DNA from: Caenispirillum salinarum AK4
GTDB lineage: Bacteria; Pseudomonadota; Alphaproteobacteria; Rhodospirillales; Rhodospirillaceae
DNA: 64,000 nucleotides
Direction of reading: 5' to 3'
Assembly (NCBI RefSeq): GCF_000315795.1
Contig: NZ_ANHY01000016.1
Span: forward strand, 1 to 64,000
Positions 37,347 to 47,667 of the stretch are shown one piece after another. The notes beneath the pieces are model-generated. The model had not been told where the DNA came from. It searched no databases and worked only from the letters and a program-made list of their open reading frames with translations. The position numbers and the translations under genes are program-made. The first letter of the stretch is position 1. Each line of letters begins with the position of its first letter.

Positions 37347-37625
37347 TCACGAGCGGTCCAGGTCCAGCAGCTTGCCGAGGGCGATGCCGACGGCGAAGGC
37401 CACCAGCAGGCTGGTGATGGGATGCCGGCCGACCTGGCGGCCCATCTGGTCCCCGGCGTCGGTGGCATAGTGGCGAGCCTGGCCGTACATGCCGCGCATC
37501 CGGCGCATGGCGCGGGCGCGGTAGCGCTCGGCCTCGTGACCGGCCTCGTCGGTCAGATCGGCGAGTTGCTCACGCAGCATGTCGACCTGGTTGCGCAGGC
37601 GGTCGATGTCCGTGCGGTCAGCCAT
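37347..37625 (-). CDS. ElaB/YqjD/DUF883-like membrane-anchored protein
   Basis: The 92-residue protein has an N-terminal coiled-coil helix (DIDRLRNQVDMLREQLADLTD), a basic Arg-rich middle, and one C-terminal transmembrane helix (about 68-86, HPITSLLVAFAVGIALGKLLD) ending in basic residues. This is the YqjD/ElaB architecture, in which E. coli members bind ribosomes at the membrane in stationary phase. The ATG at 37625 follows GGATGGAGA. It forms a pair with the holin-X-like gene, 61 bases away, as yqjD and yqjE do in E. coli. Confidence 0.82.
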   Translation of the reverse strand: MADRTDIDRLRNQVDMLREQLADLTDEAGHEAERYRARAMRRMRGMYGQARHYATDAGDQMGRQVGRHPITSLLVAFAVGIALGKLLDLDRS

Positions 37626-37746
37626 TCGTGCGTCTCCATCCGGCTTAGAGTTGAATTCGTGTGTCTGTGGGCGTCCTTGCGGGAGAACGCCGCGCCCGGC
37701 GGCCCCGTTGCGGATGCTGCCGAAATTACGGCCGCACCGGACTTGC

Positions 37747-38922
37747 CTAGAGTTCCTCGTACAGCTTGCTGCTGCGGTAGCGCTCGGCGGTGTAGCCGAA
37801 CAGAACGCGCAGCACCGCCGCCACAGGCATCGCGAGCAGCGCGCCGACAAGGCCGAACAGGCTGCCGCCGATCAGGAGGGCGAAGATCACCCACACGGGG
37901 TGCAGGCGCACGCGCTCCCCCACCAGCCAGGGCGTCAGGACGGTGGTCTCTAGAAGCTGCGACAGCGCATAGATGCCGATCACGCCCAGCACGGGGCCGA
38001 TGGTCTCGAACTGGATGACGGCGACGATCAGGGCGATGGAAAACATCGTCAGGTTGCCGATCACCGGCACCAGCGCCCCGAGCCCCGTCAGGATGCCGAT
38101 AATCAGCCCGAAGTTCAGGCCGATCAGCATGAGGCCGGCGGCGTGCAGCACGCCCTGCCACAGCACGATCAGCAACTGCCCGCGAATGTAGGCGCCTAAC
38201 TGCACGCGCATGTCGTTCATCATGCTGCGGATTGTGGGTGCCGACCGGCGCGGCAGAAGCGAGTCCGACCGCCGCAGAACGCGCGGCCAGTCGGCCAGGA
38301 GGTAGGCCGTCAGGAACGGCGTGATGAACACCAGCAGCAGCGTCGAAAACAGACTGAGGCCGTACGACAGGGCGCTGTCGATGTAGGTGCCGACGGGCAT
38401 CACCATGTCGGCGACGCGTTGGCGCAAGTCCTCCTGAGTCGGCAGGTCGACCGTGTCACCCACCCGCAGCCGGACCCACCAGTAGACCTGCGACAGGATG
38501 TCGGGCAGTTGCTGCGTCAGGTTGGTCACCTCGCGCACCAGCATGGGGGTGATGGCGGCCATGATGCCGGCGATCAGCAGCACCACGCCTGCCGTCACCA
38601 GGACGGCCGCAACCGCGCGCGGCATCAGCTTCCAGCGGGTCATGCGCTCCACGACGGGGCTTAGCAGCACCGCCAGCAGGCCGGCGACGATGAACGGCAG
38701 CAGCGTCGTCCCCAGCAACCACACCACGACCACCAGCAGCGCCAGAACGGTAGGAGCAATGACCAGGCGCAATCGGCGACGATGCTTGGCCGCCGGGCTG
38801 GCGTCTTCGTTGATCTGTTCAGCGGCCGCGCTGACGGCCGGATTGGCCGGCGCTTCATCCGCGCTGTACGGCGATGCGCCTTCGGACTCCTCGGCGGCGC
38901 GCTGGCGGCTGGGCGTGGACAC
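37747..38922 (-). CDS. AI-2E family transporter / PerM-like permease
   Basis: The 391-residue membrane protein has an acidic Ser/Ala-rich cytoplasmic N-terminus (about 50 residues), paired helices at 52-100, a large extracytoplasmic region (about 135-190) and a C-terminal helical bundle. The bundle contains the family pattern GVLHAAGLMLIGLNFGLIIGILTGLGALVPVIGN and a closing LLIGGSLFGLVGALLAMPVAA. The family includes TqsA and Na+/H+ antiporter-like PerM. The name AI-2E does not establish quorum-signal export. It lies upstream of the YqjD-like gene in the same direction. Confidence 0.9.
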   Translation of the reverse strand: MSTPSRQRAAEESEGASPYSADEAPANPAVSAAAEQINEDASPAAKHRRRLRLVIAPTVLALLVVVVWLLGTTLLPFIVAGLLAVLLSPVVERMTRWKLMPRAVAAVLVTAGVVLLIAGIMAAITPMLVREVTNLTQQLPDILSQVYWWVRLRVGDTVDLPTQEDLRQRVADMVMPVGTYIDSALSYGLSLFSTLLLVFITPFLTAYLLADWPRVLRRSDSLLPRRSAPTIRSMMNDMRVQLGAYIRGQLLIVLWQGVLHAAGLMLIGLNFGLIIGILTGLGALVPVIGNLTMFSIALIVAVIQFETIGPVLGVIGIYALSQLLETTVLTPWLVGERVRLHPVWVIFALLIGGSLFGLVGALLAMPVAAVLRVLFGYTAERYRSSKLYEEL

Positions 38923-39020
38923 GGGTTCCTCCGATGGGGGCGGAGCGCCGGCGGCGCGGCGGGTGACACCGCATCAACGGGCGGCGGCACCGATCGGATC
39001 AGGCGTGATCGGAAGGGGGA

Positions 39021-39581
39021 TCAGGCGGGAGGTGCGCCGCCGGCGGCCTCGGCGCCGGGCATCATCAGCCAGACGGCAATGCTGATGGAGGCGGCATAGC
39101 CCGTCCACACCGCATAGGGCAGCAGCAGCGCGGCGGCGATACGGGAATGGCGGTCGAAACGCCAGGCCGTCGCCAGGATCGCCAGCACCAGCAGCAGGAT
39201 TTCCAGCGACGCCCACCCGGTCAGCTTGAAGCTGAAGAACAGGATGGGCCACAAGACGTTCAGCCCCAGCTGCACGAAGAACAGCGTCAGCGCAAGACGC
39301 GCTCCATGCCAGCCACTGCGCCGCCAGACCAGCCAGGCGGCGACCGCCATCAGCGTGTAGAGGATGGTCCAGACGGGCGTGAACACCCAGTCGGGCGGCG
39401 TCCAGAAGGGCTTCGAGGCCTCGGCGTACCAGCCGGTCACGCCGACGCGCGTCGCCAGCCCGGCGATCAGCATGGCGATGAAGACCGCGCCCAGAAAGGC
39501 GGCGAGTCCCACCAGCGCCGCCCGCCCGCGGTGGGCGGCGCGCTGACGGCTTTCGCCCGGTCGGCCGGCGTCGGACGTCAC
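39021..39581 (-). CDS. tspO: TspO/MBR family protein
   Basis: The 186-residue, five-helix membrane protein has the TspO hallmark WYAEASKPFWTPPDWVFTPVW (split at the Pro pair), then TLYTLMAVAAWLVWR and the helix with LNVLWPILFFSF. TspO binds tetrapyrroles and steroids and affects porphyrin handling and oxidative stress. In photosynthetic alphaproteobacteria it regulates pigment genes. The N-terminus has an extra 20-residue Arg-rich segment before the first helix. Its start overlaps the stop of the PLDc_N gene by four bases (ATGA), so they are translated together. Confidence 0.93.
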   Translation of the reverse strand: MTSDAGRPGESRQRAAHRGRAALVGLAAFLGAVFIAMLIAGLATRVGVTGWYAEASKPFWTPPDWVFTPVWTILYTLMAVAAWLVWRRSGWHGARLALTLFFVQLGLNVLWPILFFSFKLTGWASLEILLLVLAILATAWRFDRHSRIAAALLLPYAVWTGYAASISIAVWLMMPGAEAAGGAPPA

Positions 39582-39778
39582 GACCGGACGCTCTTGGCGC
39601 TACGCGGTCCGAAGATCAGCCAGACCAGGAAACCCAGCAACGGGAAGATGAGGATCGCCAGGATCCACAGCACCTTGGCGCCGGTGCCCCGGTCCGATCC
39701 GAAGACGTTGACGATGGCCCAGACATCGGCGATCAACAGCAGAAGGCCGAAAATTCCGCCGATTTCAACGATTTCCAT
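39578..39778 (-). CDS. Phospholipase D-nuclease N-terminal (PLDc_N) small membrane protein
   Basis: The 66-residue protein has two transmembrane helices (about residues 4-22 and 34-54). It carries the PLDc_N pattern of a conserved NVF loop followed by KVLWILAILIFPLLGFLVWLIFGPR. In longer proteins this module precedes cardiolipin synthase domains. Alone it is a common small membrane protein without a proven role. I chose the ATG at 39778. A 16-residue longer form has no support. It overlaps tspO by four bases. Confidence 0.85.
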   Translation of the reverse strand: MEIVEIGGIFGLLLLIADVWAIVNVFGSDRGTGAKVLWILAILIFPLLGFLVWLIFGPRSAKSVRS

Positions 39779-39829
39779 GCAGTGGCTCCGTCGCGGTGGC
39801 ATCTGGACGACAGGGCGCCGTCCCACCCG

Positions 39830-40519
39830 TTAGGTGGGATGACCCGTCGGGAAGCGCAACGCGAAGTGGCGAGCCGTGGTTGCCTCCGCCGAGGGCGGCG
39901 ACAGCGGAACGGCAAGCTCCGCCGCCAGCAGCGCCGCCTCTGCGGTCGACAGCACCGGAAGCGCCCGCCTCGACGGCGGGTGCGCGTGTTCGTCGAGATG
40001 CGCCACCAGCGTCTCGACCGACCAGACGATGGCCGAACAGATCCGCTCGCGCCCCGTTCGTCCGGTGGCCGCGGCCGAGGCGGAAGCGTTCGGAGGGGCC
40101 TCCACCAGCACCACGGCGGAGAAATCCAGGGCGGCGGCGAAGCGCCTGGGGAACAGGCGGCGCGGGAACAGCCTGCGGGCGCGTCCGACGATATGGCGCT
40201 GCAGCAGGTCGGCCCGGCGCCGCGCGTCCAGCACCGCGCGGCATGGACTGGCGGCGCCGCTTCCACCCGACGACATGCAGGCGATGTCATGCGGCGCCCG
40301 CGGCTCCAGCACCACCGCCCCGCGCCGGTGCAGGATCACGGCCGGAAGACATTCCGGTCCCCACGGCGCATCGACCGCGGCATCCCGCAGGACGGTCACA
40401 CCCGGCCGCCCGCGCAGGGCCTGCTCCCACCGCGCCGGCACCGGCACCGGCGGTTGCGACGTCGCACGCGACGACGATAACGATTGCATGAACGATTGCA
40501 TGGCCCACGGCGGCGTCAT
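39830..40519 (-). CDS. Hypothetical protein
   Basis: This is the frame on either strand of this region that looks most like a real protein. It encodes 229 residues from the ATG at 40519, which is preceded by GGAGA. Segments such as PGVTVLRDAAVDAPWGPECLP, split here at the first Pro, and AVILHRRGAVVLEPR alternate like beta strands. The rest is Ala/Arg-rich, and IVWSVETLVAHLDEHAHPP is probably helical. No catalytic motif or family is recognised. Competing frames on the other strand make the call uncertain. Confidence 0.4.
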   Translation of the reverse strand: MTPPWAMQSFMQSLSSSRATSQPPVPVPARWEQALRGRPGVTVLRDAAVDAPWGPECLPAVILHRRGAVVLEPRAPHDIACMSSGGSGAASPCRAVLDARRRADLLQRHIVGRARRLFPRRLFPRRFAAALDFSAVVLVEAPPNASASAAATGRTGRERICSAIVWSVETLVAHLDEHAHPPSRRALPVLSTAEAALLAAELAVPLSPPSAEATTARHFALRFPTGHPT

Positions 40520-40834
40520 GGCGTTGCGCGTCTCCCTGTCCCCTCGCAATTGATGCTACGCATTTTCGTATCCCCGCGCAACATCCCTTCGCGACCCAAA
40601 CGATGGGCCGCTTCAGGCCGGTGGCGCGGCCGTCCGGCGCAACCGGTTACGCCGCAACCGCGTTTCGACGAGGCAGCGGCATGAAGGCCGGCGGCCGGGT
40701 CGGGCGCCGCCGCTGGTCGGCCGTTGATACGATTTGTTTGAAGATTTCACAGTCGCCCCCGTGACCCGGACGCCCGCCGGCCCTATCATGGAGATTGTGG
40801 TTGGCCCTGCTTTTTCCCGTTCCGGAGGTATTTC
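40520..40834 (+). promoter_or_regulatory. Leader region of the glucan/trehalose operon
   Basis: This spacer of about 315 bases, between a minus-strand hypothetical gene and the first gene of the plus-strand operon, must hold the operon promoter. It becomes AT-richer around 40720-40750 (TTGATACGATTTGTTTGAAG). No -35/-10 pair is clear enough to name. CGGAGGT just upstream of 40835 is a strong ribosome-binding site. Confidence 0.4.
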
Positions 40835-42166
40835 ATGACGTCCGCCGTCGGGCCGCGCGGCCCCCGCATCTACAATCTGTTTCCGCTGCTGGCCGGCCCC
40901 ATCCATGACTGGCAGCGCCACCTGCCCCGCATCGCCCAGATGGGCTTCAACTGGATTTACGTGAACCCGTTCCACTTCCCCGGGTTCTCTGGGTCGCTGT
41001 ATGCGGTGAAGGACTACTACCGCCTGAACCCCATGCTGCGCGGAAATGCGTACGAGGCCGACGACGTCCTGTTGAAGAACTTCATCGATTCGGCAGCGAA
41101 GTACGGCCTGTCGGTGATGATGGACCTGGTGCTCAACCACACCTCCAAGGACGCGGAGCTGACGCACCAGCACCCGGAATTCTACGCCCGCGATGAAAAG
41201 GGCGAACTGCAAAGCCCCTACGCCATCGACCCCGCCAACGCCGAGAACGTCACGGTGTGGGGCGACCTGGCGGAGATCGACTTCACACCGCGGCCGGAAC
41301 TGGATGGTTTCGTGCGGTACTTCCAGGACGTGGTGAAGCACTACGTCAAGCTTGGCGTGCGCGGCTTCCGGTGCGACGCCGCCTACAAGGTGCCGGCCGA
41401 CATCTGGCTTGGGGTCAACCACGCCGCCCACGCCATCAACCCCGACGTCCTGTTCTTCGCCGAAACGCTGGGTTGCCGCGAGGACGAGGTGGAGGCCCTG
41501 CGCCCCGCCCGCTTCGACTTCCTGTTCAACAGCGCCAAGTGGTGGGACTTCAAGAGCCCCTGGCTGCTGGACCAGTACAACCGCTTCCGCGGCATAGCGC
41601 CCTCTGTCGCCTTCCCCGAAAGCCACGACACCCCCCGCTTCCGCCAGGAGCTGGCCGATCGCGGGGTCACCTCGGCCAAGGCGGTGGAGCAGCAGTACAA
41701 GGCGCTCTACCTGTTCACGGCCACCTTCTCCACGGGCGTGATGATGCCCATGGGGTTCGAGTACGGCTTCAAGAGCCCGCTGCACGTGGTGGAAACCCGT
41801 CCCGAGCACTGGGAAGACCCGCAGTTCGACATCTCGGACTTCATCTGGCGGACCAACCAGATGCGCGCCCTGGTGCCGACGCTGAACCGCGAAGGACCGC
41901 AGTACCAGGTGTGGTCGCCCACCGGCGTCACCGGCCTTCTGCGCAAGGATGCGGAGGGCAGCGACTGGAGCCTCGCGGTGGTCAACCCCGAGCCCAAGGG
42001 AAGCTGGCAGATGGCCGGCGACGGGTCCGACCCGCTGGCCCGCATCGCCATGCGCGGACACGAGGTCACGCCCGGCGGCCGCTGCGGCCCCGGCACCGGC
42101 GAGGACGGCCTGACCGCCAAGGCCGGCGAGATCCGCGTCTTCACCGGCGACGGCCCCACCGACTGA
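40835..42166 (+). CDS. GH13 alpha-amylase-family glycoside hydrolase, partner of GlgE
   Basis: The 443-residue protein is a single GH13 barrel with all active-site elements: region I MMDLVLNHTS, nucleophile Asp181 in GFRCDAAYK, acid/base Glu210 in LFFAETLG, and stabiliser Asp265 in PESHDTPRF. It has no signal peptide, so it acts in the cytoplasm. I recall longer proteobacterial GlgE proteins with an amylase-like region fused in front of GlgE. Here the two are separate genes 52 bases apart, each with its own ribosome-binding site. It may be a glucanohydrolase or glucanotransferase that trims glucan for GlgE or TreY. It is the first gene of the operon. Confidence 0.87.
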   Translation: MTSAVGPRGPRIYNLFPLLAGPIHDWQRHLPRIAQMGFNWIYVNPFHFPGFSGSLYAVKDYYRLNPMLRGNAYEADDVLLKNFIDSAAKYGLSVMMDLVLNHTSKDAELTHQHPEFYARDEKGELQSPYAIDPANAENVTVWGDLAEIDFTPRPELDGFVRYFQDVVKHYVKLGVRGFRCDAAYKVPADIWLGVNHAAHAINPDVLFFAETLGCREDEVEALRPARFDFLFNSAKWWDFKSPWLLDQYNRFRGIAPSVAFPESHDTPRFRQELADRGVTSAKAVEQQYKALYLFTATFSTGVMMPMGFEYGFKSPLHVVETRPEHWEDPQFDISDFIWRTNQMRALVPTLNREGPQYQVWSPTGVTGLLRKDAEGSDWSLAVVNPEPKGSWQMAGDGSDPLARIAMRGHEVTPGGRCGPGTGEDGLTAKAGEIRVFTGDGPTD

Positions 42167-42218
42167 GACAGCATCGCCACCGTTCGGCCCAAGACAACCA
42201 CAGCCAAGGGAGCCTGGA

Positions 42219-44267
42219 ATGGCCCACGCCGAGACCGGAGAGCATCATCGCATCGCCACGCCGGAAAAGCTTGCCGGCGCCGTTCGCAGCCGTTCCATCG
42301 TCATCCAGAACGTCCGGCCGGAAGTCGACGGCGGCCGCTATGCCGTGAAGCGCGAGGTCGGCGACGCCCTGACCGTGGACGCCGAAATCTTCAAGGACGG
42401 CCACGCCAAGATTGCCGCCGTCCTGAAGGTCAAGCGCTACACCGACGCCGCCGACCAGTGGACCGAGTTGCCGATGGAGCTGGTCAATCCGGGCCTGGAC
42501 GCCTGGCGGGCCTCCATCGTGCTGCCCGAGAACACGCGCTACGTCTACACCATCGAGGCCTGGGACGATCCCTGGGCCACCTGGGAACACGACATCGGCA
42601 AGAAGATCGAGGCCGGCCAGGACGTGAACCTGGAGGTGATAGAGGGCCGCAAGCTGATCGACGAGGCCAAGGCCCGCGCCGCCGGCACGGTCGACGACGA
42701 CGGCTTCCGCATGCTGATCGAGCGCATGGAGGCCGCGCCCGACACCATCGGCAAGGCGGAGGTCATGCGATCCGCCCAGGCGCACGACCTGATGAACCGT
42801 TGGCCCGACCGCTCCCGCGCCATCGCCTATGACCGCGAGCTTGAGGTGATGGTCGACCCGGTGCGCGCCCGCTACGCCGCCTGGTACGAGATGGCCCCGC
42901 GCAGCCAGGGCACCGACCCCAACAAGTCCGCCACCTTCGACGACTGCATCAAGCGCCTGCCGGAGATCCGGGAGATGGGCTTCGACGTGGTCTACCTGCT
43001 GCCCATCCACCCCATCGGCAAGGTCAACCGCAAGGGCAAGAACAACTCGGTCACCGCCGAACCCGGAGAGCCCGGCAGCCCCTATGCCATCGGCTCGGAC
43101 GAGGGCGGGCACAAGGCCGTACACCCCGAACTGGGCACGGAGGAAGACTTCCGCCGCTTCGTCGCAGAGGCGAAGAAGCTGGGCATGGAAGTGGCCATGG
43201 ACATCGCCGTGCAGTGCGCGCCGGACCATCCCTGGATCAAGGAACACCCCGACTGGTTCGAGTTCCGCCCCGACGGGACCATCCGCTATGCCGAGAACCC
43301 GCCAAAGAAGTACCAGGACATCGTCAACGTCAACTTCTACGGCGGCCACCAGATGGAGCTGTGGGAGGAGTTGCGGACCGTCTTCGAACACTGGGTCGAC
43401 TGCGGCGTCACGATCTTCCGCGTTGACAACCCGCACACCAAGCCGGTGCCCTTCTGGGAATGGGTGATCCGCCAGGTCAAGGACAAGCACCCCGAGGTCA
43501 TCTTCCTGTCGGAGGCGTTCACGCGCCCGACGATGCTGCACATGCTGGCGAAGGTGGGCTTTTCGCAATCCTACACGTACTTCACCTGGCGCAACTTCCG
43601 TCACGAGCTTGAGATGTACCTGACGGAGCTGACGCAGGGGCCGGGCAAGGAATACCTGCGGCCGAACTTCTTCCCCACCACGCCCGACATCCTGCCGGAA
43701 TTCCTGCAGCGCGGCGGGCGTCCGGCGCACATGATCCGCCTCGTGCTGGCGGCCACGACGTCGAGCGTCTACGGCATGTACAACGGCTACGAGTTGATCG
43801 AGAACACGCCGGTGCCGGGCAAGGAGGAGTTCCTGGACTCGGAGAAGTATCAGTACAAGGTCCGCGACTGGGACGCGCCGGGCAACATCAAGGACTACGT
43901 CACCGAACTGAACGAGATCCGCGCCGAGAACCCGGCCCTGCACGAGTTGGAAAACCTGCGCTTTCACGGATCCAGCGACCAGAACGTCATTTTCTACGGC
44001 AAGCGCACCTTCGACGACAGCAACATGATCTTCGTCGCGGTGAACCTGGACCCGTTCGAGCCGCATTCCTCCATCCTGTCCTTCCCGCTGGAGGAACTGG
44101 GCATCGGCCCCGAGGACGCCTTCGCGGTGGAGGAGTTGTTCTCCGGCACCCGACGCCTGTGGCACGGGGCAGACCACGAGGTGACGCTCGACCCGCAGGA
44201 CAATCCCGCCATGATCTTCCGCATCACGCGGTGGAAGCAGGTCGATTACTACAACCCGAGCTACTGA
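42219..44267 (+). CDS. glgE: Alpha-1,4-glucan:maltose-1-phosphate maltosyltransferase
   Basis: GlgE extends alpha-1,4-glucan by two glucose units using maltose-1-phosphate. The 682-residue protein has the N-terminal maltosyltransferase domain with SIVIQNVRPEVDGGRYAVKRE, a helical insert, and a GH13_3 catalytic barrel. Expected active-site residues are nucleophile Asp403 in FRVDNPHTKP, Glu432 in FLSEAFTRP and Asp490 in PTTPDIL. The specific LLPIHPIGKVNRKGKNN supports GlgE over ordinary amylase. GGGAG precedes the ATG. The substrate is supplied by the TreS-maltokinase fusion encoded next. Confidence 0.96.
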   Translation: MAHAETGEHHRIATPEKLAGAVRSRSIVIQNVRPEVDGGRYAVKREVGDALTVDAEIFKDGHAKIAAVLKVKRYTDAADQWTELPMELVNPGLDAWRASIVLPENTRYVYTIEAWDDPWATWEHDIGKKIEAGQDVNLEVIEGRKLIDEAKARAAGTVDDDGFRMLIERMEAAPDTIGKAEVMRSAQAHDLMNRWPDRSRAIAYDRELEVMVDPVRARYAAWYEMAPRSQGTDPNKSATFDDCIKRLPEIREMGFDVVYLLPIHPIGKVNRKGKNNSVTAEPGEPGSPYAIGSDEGGHKAVHPELGTEEDFRRFVAEAKKLGMEVAMDIAVQCAPDHPWIKEHPDWFEFRPDGTIRYAENPPKKYQDIVNVNFYGGHQMELWEELRTVFEHWVDCGVTIFRVDNPHTKPVPFWEWVIRQVKDKHPEVIFLSEAFTRPTMLHMLAKVGFSQSYTYFTWRNFRHELEMYLTELTQGPGKEYLRPNFFPTTPDILPEFLQRGGRPAHMIRLVLAATTSSVYGMYNGYELIENTPVPGKEEFLDSEKYQYKVRDWDAPGNIKDYVTELNEIRAENPALHELENLRFHGSSDQNVIFYGKRTFDDSNMIFVAVNLDPFEPHSSILSFPLEELGIGPEDAFAVEELFSGTRRLWHGADHEVTLDPQDNPAMIFRITRWKQVDYYNPSY

Positions 44268-44365
44268 CGTGCATTGACGACTGCGCGGGAGCGGCGGCAC
44301 CGACCGTTCGCGCCGCCCCGCCCTTTTGACGACAGCCGATTTTCAGAACGAGACCGGGGACACCC

Positions 44366-47300
44366 ATGACCGACGATCCGCTCTGGTACAAGGACGCCAT
44401 CATCTATCAGGCCCACGTGAAGGCCTTCCACGACGCCACCGACGACGGCATCGGGGACTTCAAGGGTTTGACCCAAAAACTGGATTACATGGTGGACCTG
44501 GGCGTGACCGCCGTGTGGATTCTGCCCTTCTATCCCAGCCCCTTGCGCGATGATGGCTACGACATCGCCGACTACAAGGCGGTGAACCCGCGCTACGGCA
44601 CCATGCGGGACTTCCGCAACTTCGTGAAGGAGGCCCACAAGCGCGACCTCAAGGTCATCACCGAGCTGGTCATCAACCACACCTCCGACCAGCATCCGTG
44701 GTTCCAGAAGTCGCGCCGGGCCAAGAAGGGCTCGAAGTGGCGGAACTTCTACGTCTGGTCCGACACCGACCAGAAGTACCAGGGCACGCGCATCATCTTC
44801 CTCGACACCGAACCGTCCAACTGGACATGGGACCCGGTGGCCGGCCAGTACTACTGGCACCGCTTCTTCAGCCACCAGCCGGACCTGAACTGGGACAACC
44901 CGGCGGTGTTCGACGAAGTCACCAAGGTGATGAAGTTCTGGTTCGACGCCGGCGTCGACGGGATGCGCCTGGACGCCATCCCCTACCTGATCGAGCGCGA
45001 CGGCACCAACAACGAGAACCTTCCCGAGACCCACGAGGTCATCAAGCGCCTGCGCGCCTGGGTCGACGAGAACTTCCCCGGGCGCATGTTCCTGGGCGAG
45101 GCCAACCAGTGGCCGGAAGACGTGCTGCCCTACTTCGGTGAGGGCGAGGGCGACGAGTGCAACATGGCCTTCCACTTCCCCCTGATGCCGCGCATGTACA
45201 TGGCGCTGGCGCAGGAGGACCGCCTGCCGATCACCGACATCATGCGCCAGACGCCCGACATTCCCGATACGTCGCAGTGGGCTATCTTCCTGCGCAACCA
45301 CGATGAACTGACGCTGGAAATGGTCACCGACCGCGAGCGCGACTATCTGTGGAACTTCTATGCCATGGACCCGCGCGCCCGCATCAACTTGGGCATCCGC
45401 CGCCGCCTGGCCCCGCTGGTGGACAACGACCGCCGCAAGATCGAGGTGCTGAACAGCCTGCTCATGTCCATGCCGGGCACGCCCATCGTCTATTACGGCG
45501 ACGAACTGGGCATGGGCGACAACATCTACCTGGGCGACCGCGACGCCGTACGCACGCCCATGCAGTGGAGCCCCGACCGCAACGCCGGGTTCTCCAAGTG
45601 CGACCCGGCGAAGCTGTACCTGCCCTGCGTCATGGACCCGGTGTACGGCTATACGTCCGTCAACGTGGAGGCGCAGGCCCGCAGCCCGTCGAGCCTGCTC
45701 AACTGGATGCGCCGCCTCATCAACGTGCGCAAGATGCACAAGAGCTTCGGGCGCGGCGAGCTGAAGTTCCTCTATCCCGGGAACCGCAAGGTTCTGGCCT
45801 ACCTACGCGAGCACGAGGGCGAAAGCATCCTCTGCGTCGCCAACATGAGCCGCGCGCCGCAGGCGGTGGAATTGGACCTGCATGAATACGAGGGCCGCGT
45901 CCCGGTGGAACTGATGGGCCGCTCTGCCTTCCCGCCGGTCGGCGAGATGCCCTACCTGCTCACCCTGCCCGCCTACGGCTTCTACTGGTTCCTGCTGGCC
46001 GACGAGACCGAGGCGCCGGGCTGGCACGTGGAGTGGGTCCAGTCCATGCCGGAATTCATGACGCTGGTGCTGACCAACGGCATCGAGGGCGTGGTGGCCG
46101 AGCGCAACAAGGAGATGGTGGAAAGCCAGATCCTGAAGGGTTTCCTGCCCAACCAGCGCTGGTTCGCCGCCAAGGACGACGCCATCACAGAAGCCACGGG
46201 ATCGGACCACGCGATCCTCAAGCACGAGAACACGGAGTTCCTGCTGCCCGTCTACACCATCAACACGCAGACGGGGAAACCCAACGACTACTTCCTGCCG
46301 CTGTCCATCGCGTGGGAAACGCGGAACGACGATCCGTTCCAGCGCCTCGCGCCCTTCACCATCGCCAAGGTGCGGCGGGGACCGCAGGTGGGCGCCCTGC
46401 ACGACGCCACCGCCGACCCGGCCTTCACCCACGCCATGGTCGAGGCCATGCTGGAAGGCCGCGACATCGAGACGGGCGTCGGCGGCTCGGTGAGCTTCCG
46501 GCCCACCGAGACGGGCAAGGAAATCACGCTCAACCGCGCCGACGAGGTCAAGCGCCTGGCCCGCGAGCAGTCCAATACATCGGTCATGGTCGGTGACGCC
46601 ATGGTGATGAAGGTGCTGCGCCGGCTGGAACAGGGCATCCACCCCGAGATCGAGGTGGGCGCCTACCTGACCGACGTCGCGCACTTCGAGCACATTCCGC
46701 CGCTCTACGGCAGCGTGGTGATGAAGGACAGCGGCGGCCGCGAGACGGCGCTGGCCGTGCTGCAGGGCTTCATCCGCAACCAGGGCGACGGCTGGAGCTA
46801 TACCCAGGACTACCTTGACCGCGTCATGGAAGAGGCCCTGCTGGCCTCGCCGGAAGCCGCCGACGAGGACACCGGGCACCACGAATACTTCCTGGCGCTC
46901 ATGACGCTTCTGGGTAACCGCGTCGCCGAGATGCACAAGGCCTTCGCCCTGGACAGCGGCCTGCCCGCCTTCCAGCCCGAGCCGGCCACCGAGGCCGACT
47001 TCGAAGCCTGGGCGGAGGGCCTGCAGAAACAGGCCAAGCAGGCGCGCACCATGCTCGAACGCGCCCATCCCGACCTGCCCGACGAGGAACAGGCGCTGTG
47101 CGACGCCCTGTTCGACAGCTGGTGGCAGATCGAGGGCCGCATCGAACGCCTGCGCAAGCTGGCGGCGGAGGGTGCCGACAGCCTGGTGAAGACCCGCTTC
47201 CACGGCGACTTCCACCTGGGCCAGGTGCTCATGGCGCACAACGACTGGGTGTTCCTGGACTTCGAGGGCGAACCGGCCCGCAAGCTGGAGGAACGCCGGT

Positions 47301-47659
47301 CCAAGAACTCGGCGCTCAAGGACGTGGCCGGCATGCTCCGGTCGTTCAACTACGCCGCCTGGGCCGCCCTGTTCAAGCAGGCGGAATACAACCCGCAGGC
47401 CTTCGAGCGCCTGACCGAATACGCGGCCGATTGGGAACGCTCCACCGTCGCGGCCTTCATGGGCGGCTACCGCGAAACCATCGAGGGCTGCGCGGTCTGG
47501 CCCGGCGACGGCGAAACGGCCACCGTGCTGCTCGAAGCGTTCACCCTTGAAAAGGCCCTTTACGAAATCGCTTACGAGGTGGCCAACCGGCCCGACTGGC
47601 TCGGCATCCCGCTGCAGGGCGTGCTGCGCCTGATCGTCCCGGAGACCCCGGAGGAATGA
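44366..47659 (+). CDS. treS: Trehalose synthase-maltokinase fusion
   Basis: The 1097-residue protein joins two enzymes. Residues 1 to about 555 are trehalose synthase (trehalose to maltose), with [17 protein letters not shown], nucleophile Asp203 in [10 protein letters not shown], Glu245 in [10 protein letters not shown] and Asp313 in [10 protein letters not shown]. Residues from about 585 to the end are maltokinase (Mak/Pep2), with [13 protein letters not shown], catalytic [10 protein letters not shown] (His946, Asp948) and [15 protein letters not shown]. Together they make maltose-1-phosphate for GlgE. In actinobacteria the two are usually separate proteins, whereas the fusion is common in proteobacteria. 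The stop lies 8 bases before my chosen glgB start. Confidence 0.97.
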   Translation: MTDDPLWYKDAIIYQAHVKAFHDATDDGIGDFKGLTQKLDYMVDLGVTAVWILPFYPSPLRDDGYDIADYKAVNPRYGTMRDFRNFVKEAHKRDLKVITELVINHTSDQHPWFQKSRRAKKGSKWRNFYVWSDTDQKYQGTRIIFLDTEPSNWTWDPVAGQYYWHRFFSHQPDLNWDNPAVFDEVTKVMKFWFDAGVDGMRLDAIPYLIERDGTNNENLPETHEVIKRLRAWVDENFPGRMFLGEANQWPEDVLPYFGEGEGDECNMAFHFPLMPRMYMALAQEDRLPITDIMRQTPDIPDTSQWAIFLRNHDELTLEMVTDRERDYLWNFYAMDPRARINLGIRRRLAPLVDNDRRKIEVLNSLLMSMPGTPIVYYGDELGMGDNIYLGDRDAVRTPMQWSPDRNAGFSKCDPAKLYLPCVMDPVYGYTSVNVEAQARSPSSLLNWMRRLINVRKMHKSFGRGELKFLYPGNRKVLAYLREHEGESILCVANMSRAPQAVELDLHEYEGRVPVELMGRSAFPPVGEMPYLLTLPAYGFYWFLLADETEAPGWHVEWVQSMPEFMTLVLTNGIEGVVAERNKEMVESQILKGFLPNQRWFAAKDDAITEATGSDHAILKHENTEFLLPVYTINTQTGKPNDYFLPLSIAWETRNDDPFQRLAPFTIAKVRRGPQVGALHDATADPAFTHAMVEAMLEGRDIETGVGGSVSFRPTETGKEITLNRADEVKRLAREQSNTSVMVGDAMVMKVLRRLEQGIHPEIEVGAYLTDVAHFEHIPPLYGSVVMKDSGGRETALAVLQGFIRNQGDGWSYTQDYLDRVMEEALLASPEAADEDTGHHEYFLALMTLLGNRVAEMHKAFALDSGLPAFQPEPATEADFEAWAEGLQKQAKQARTMLERAHPDLPDEEQALCDALFDSWWQIEGRIERLRKLAAEGADSLVKTRFHGDFHLGQVLMAHNDWVFLDFEGEPARKLEERRSKNSALKDVAGMLRSFNYAAWAALFKQAEYNPQAFERLTEYAADWERSTVAAFMGGYRETIEGCAVWPGDGETATVLLEAFTLEKALYEIAYEVANRPDWLGIPLQGVLRLIVPETPEE

Positions 47660-47667
47660 GGAACACC

